A DNA stretch of 64,000 nucleotides from Liquidambar formosana. Lineage: Eukaryota; Streptophyta; Magnoliopsida; Saxifragales; Altingiaceae. The notes under the pieces are model-generated. The model ran no database searches, had not been told where the DNA came from, and saw only the letters and a list, made by a program, of their open reading frames with translations. Location of the stretch: positions 36,484,790 through 36,548,789 of the forward strand of contig CM077826.1 in NCBI GenBank assembly GCA_039720395.1, given 5' to 3'. A program made the translations under genes and the position numbers. Below, in pieces: positions 60,834 through 64,000 of this stretch. Positions within the stretch are counted from its first letter, which is position 1. Every line of letters starts with the position of its first letter.

Positions 60834-61349
60834 GCTCTAATATGCCAAAGAGTTATTTCATGTAGAAAACCATTTTAAGCACCTAAGAAACCCTAAAGTC
60901 CCAAACATGCAGTAAATCACATGGAATAACATCCTAGCATACTAAACAGCCCACAAATATGATCCTAAACATGCATGGAAGCAACAAGACATGTTAAAAA
61001 CACAAGCTCTAATATACCAAAGAGTTATTTCATGCAGAAAACCATTTTAAGCACCTAAGAAACCCTAAAGTCCCAAACATGCAGTAAATCACATGGAATA
61101 ACATCCTAGCATACTAAATAACCCACAAATATGATCCTAAACATGCATGGAAGCAACAAGACATGATAAAAACACAAGCTCTAATATACCAAAGAGTTAT
61201 TTCATGCAGAAAACCATTTTAAGCACCTAAGAAACCCTAAAGTCCCAAACATGCAGTAAATCACATGGAATAACATCCTAGCATACTAAACAGCCCACAA
61301 ATATGATCCTAAACATGCATGGAAGCAACAAGACGTGATAAAAACACAA
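60834..61349. repeat. 172-bp tandem repeats in the E3 LTR
   Basis: Three nearly identical 172-bp units at 60834-61005, 61006-61177 and 61178-61349, with diverged relatives upstream (60520-60833). They are related to the 182-bp array in E2. Copy number and unit length differ between the two LTRs. Confidence 0.9.
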
Positions 61350-61846
61350 GCTTTGATATGCAATCATCCTATTCTATGCAAAAACCCTAACTTTAAAAGA
61401 GAGAAGAGGAGGAAGGGGGGAATACCTATGGTGAAGTATCCTTTTGCTGCTGTAGGGAGTCCTCCTTCTCTTGTGTACTGCTGGGAGTTCCTTCCTTCAA
61501 GCCTTCAAGCAATGCTCCAGCCCTCCTCCAAGCTTACTCTCACACTCTTTCACTCAAAGTATAGGTTAAACTACCCTAAGGATGGCTGCCATAGCCTCCA
61601 AGCCTCACACATGCCTCGAAAGTGTCCCCCTATTGCTGAAGTATAAGGGGGTATTTATAGGGATTGAGAGAAAACCCTCAATGGTTGGGATTAAAACCCT
61701 AGGGATTGATCCAAGGGCTCTTAGAGGTTACCTTGGGGCTCAAGTAGGTCAAAAAGGGCTGAAATTAGGGTTAAATGGCGGCCAAAGGCGAGCAAATCCG
61801 AGAAAATAGGGTGGGAGCCGCGTCAAGGCTCAAAAAAGGAAAGTGG

Positions 61847-61926
61847 CTCGGGTGACCACCTGGGGCTGGGCGGCTAGCAGCCTGGGCCCAGGCGGCTAGC
61901 CGCCCAGGCCTGGGTGGTCACCCGAG
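61847..61926. repeat. GC-rich inverted repeat in the E3 LTR
   Basis: Outer arms CTCGGGTGACCACC (61847-61860) and GGTGGTCACCCGAG (61913-61926) are perfect 14-bp complements. Inner arms TGGGCGGCTAGC and GGCTAGCCGCCC pair around TGGGCCCAGG. It is the best preserved copy of this structure in the window. Confidence 0.92.
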
Positions 61927-62640
61927 GCTCTGTCAGCATATGCCCATTTTTGACCCCTTTGACTTCCAAATGTGTTTTAGGGTTCAAATTAACTCCGATT
62001 TTGACGAAACGAAAGCCAAAACGACCGTGTTTCGAAGGGGAATGTAATTTGAGTCACTTGAGGGCAAGAAACCCTAGCCATGGCTGCATGGTTAAGTCCT
62101 ACAAAGGTGGTTAACCGCTATGCCTCACCATCGCTTAGCTTAGGTATGCACATAGGGTCGCACCGAATGCTTTCCAATTCGAAATTCAACCTCCCTAAAC
62201 ACATTTGGGGATGAAATTAAGACCAATCAAGGTCAAATGAGTAGTCATAGAGTGAAAATCATGAACCAATTCGAGCTAACCCGAAGTAGGTCTTTTAGCC
62301 AACCTGAGCCTTAATGAGCCATTCTAATCCCGAACCTTCAATTCATCGAATTGAACCCACAAATACCTCAAATACAACCATATGAACTCCAATTGGCAAC
62401 TTGGAGATCATTTCAAGGTCAAATGGAAAGTTTGTGATCAAAAAGACGATTATGCCCCTCAAGTCACAAAAGTTCTAATTATCCCTCGAGATCAACTCCA
62501 AATCGAACCAAAATTCATACACACCATCCTTAGGACCCTAGAAACTCAATGCAAAAGACTAGACTCAAAAAGGAAACAAAAAGACTCATGCAATGACAAA
62601 CCCTAGCTAAGGTGACAGGTGGCAAAAATGGGGTGTGACA

Positions 62641-64000
62641 GAAGCCCCTCATTGGCGAGCAAGTTTCACTTGCGAACCAATGACCAAAAGAACAACCCAT
62701 TTTTGCCCGGGGAATTGATTTCATCAAGACCCACTGGGGAAAATAGGGTGATCATATCATTGAATTCTTCGAATTCATCATACACAAGCACAAAGGTACT
62801 CCTCATAAGTTCTACAGAACTCCTCTCATGCTGTATACCAGTTTCACTGGGGAACAAGATGAGGTATCCACAGGTTACATCGAACTTCGTTCGATGAAAG
62901 GTCTTCCAATTCTATGCCAGTGACAACTGGCGAATAGTACGAGGTAACATTATGCCATCAAGGCCATCCCAAAATATGAGAAAGATACATCCTTCTCATA
63001 TTCAAACCGTCAAGGTTATTACTCAATTATCAAGGTAATCACATCCCATACTGCACCAGTGACAACTGGTGAATAATACGAGGTATCCATAGCTTACATC
63101 GAACTTCGTTCGATGAAAGGTCTTCCCATACTATGCCAGTGACAACTGGCGAATAGTACGAGGTATCCATAACTTACATCGAACTTCGTTCGATGAAAGG
63201 TCTTCCCATACTGTACCAGTGACAACTGGTGAATAGTACAAGGTATCCATAGCTTACATCGAACTTCGTTCGATGAAAGGTCTTCCCATACTTTGCCAGT
63301 GACAACTGGCGAATAGTACGAGGTAACACCATGCCATCAAGGCTATCCCAAAATATGAGAAAGATACATCCTTCTCATATTCAAACCGTCAAGGTTATCA
63401 TTCAAATATCAAGGTAAATCACATAACACGAGAAAGATCACGTCCTTCTCTTGCTCAAATCAATCAAGGTAAACACATACCACAGGAAGCCATCAAGGCT
63501 ATCTCAAAGCATGAGAAAGATACATCCTTCTCATATTCAAACCATCAAGGTTATCATTCAAATATCAAGGTAAATCACATAACACGAGAAAGGTCACAAC
63601 CTTCAATCAGGGTAAACACATACCATTGGGAAAGATCGCATCTTTCAAGTCATCAAGGTAAACATAGGACGTGAGAAAGATTGCATCCTTCTCATATCAA
63701 ACTCTCAAGGTGAACACATAGCATGAGAAAGATCGCGTCCTTCTCATAATCAAACCATCAAGGTAAACACAAGTCATGGGGAAAGATTGCATCTTTCAAA
63801 TCATCAAGGTAAGCATGTAATCATGAGAAAGATTACATCTTTCTCTCACTAAGTCATCAAGACAAAGGTAAGCTTCTACTCACCAACCCACAACAAGTTC
63901 ACCAAGTCATCTCACATGGAGGCTATTCATGCCTCAACTCAAACATCAACTCATATAGGAGACACATTCTCCTCATGAAAGCAATCATTCACATGCATAT
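62641..64000 (-). repeat. E3 3' internal region with hairpin tandem repeats
   Basis: Collinear with 29176-30250 of E2. 80-bp units recur at 63119, 63199 and 63279 (GGTCTTCCCATACT words), with a further copy at 62900. Each holds GCCAGTGACAACTGGC and CATCGAACTTCGTTCGATG inverted repeats. Units with GAGAAAGAT..ATCCTTCTC follow at 62975-63020 and 63350-63860. The element continues past the edge; its antisense genes would be expected there. Confidence 0.8.

Larger units (their letters stand above)
59168..62640 (-). repeat. 3' LTR of E3 (Tat-lineage, E2 family)
   Basis: 3473 bp. On the minus strand it starts TGTCACACCCC (62640) and ends GGGGTTCACA (59168). It is collinear with 26097-29175, longer mainly by extra 172-bp repeats and a partial duplication of the left end (59168-59215 resembles 59212-59275). 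Inserted in the gag of element C; left target bases are CCAGT (59163-59167). Confidence 0.78.

Overview
This window is nuclear DNA of a flowering plant and consists almost entirely of nested LTR retrotransposons. The plant assignment rests on Tat-type Ty3/gypsy and Copia elements, four primer-binding sites matching initiator-Met tRNA, and genes of the plant mobile domain (PMD) and DUF7745 families. The species cannot be named. I see no rRNA, tRNA, CRISPR or ordinary host gene.

Two backbone elements, E1 and E2, are Tat-lineage Ty3/gypsy elements lying on the minus strand. Both carry two genes on the opposite (plus) strand in the same order: a spliced PMD gene, then a DUF7745 gene. In E1 these lie at 832-25309 and 25877-26096. 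In E2 they lie at 30897-42423 and 43048-44271, followed by convergent minus-strand integrase, two RNase H domains, RT, protease and gag (44690-50722). E2 sits inside the DUF7745 gene of E1. Its 3' LTR is 26097-29175. A third member, E3, starts at 59168 and runs off the right edge.

Copia elements interrupt this backbone. In E1 a solo LTR (O; 2508-3204 plus 23426-24398) splits PMD exon 4. Element A (3205-22453, TSD TATGG) sits in O, and element B (9000-18676, TSD TCATG) sits in the gag of A. In E2, element B2 (33284-42232, TSD AGAAT) splits PMD exon 6. Element D (50723-54639 and beyond) sits in gag, C (54640-59167, minus) sits in D, and E3 sits in C. The order E1 > E2 > D > C > E3 is five levels deep.

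The Copia elements form two related groups: A/C/D/O (LTR about 1.69 kb) and B/B2 (about 1.66 kb). All have decayed pol regions that are shared between copies, so they look like non-autonomous families moved in trans. Their long leader carries palindromes with CCAAT boxes and three stem-loops with the same loop but different, compensating stems. The most notable points are the two-gene antisense cargo of the Tat elements, the repeated leader stem-loops, a GC-rich inverted repeat shared by the E2 LTR and the promoters of its antisense genes, and a clear record of unequal crossing-over between LTRs.
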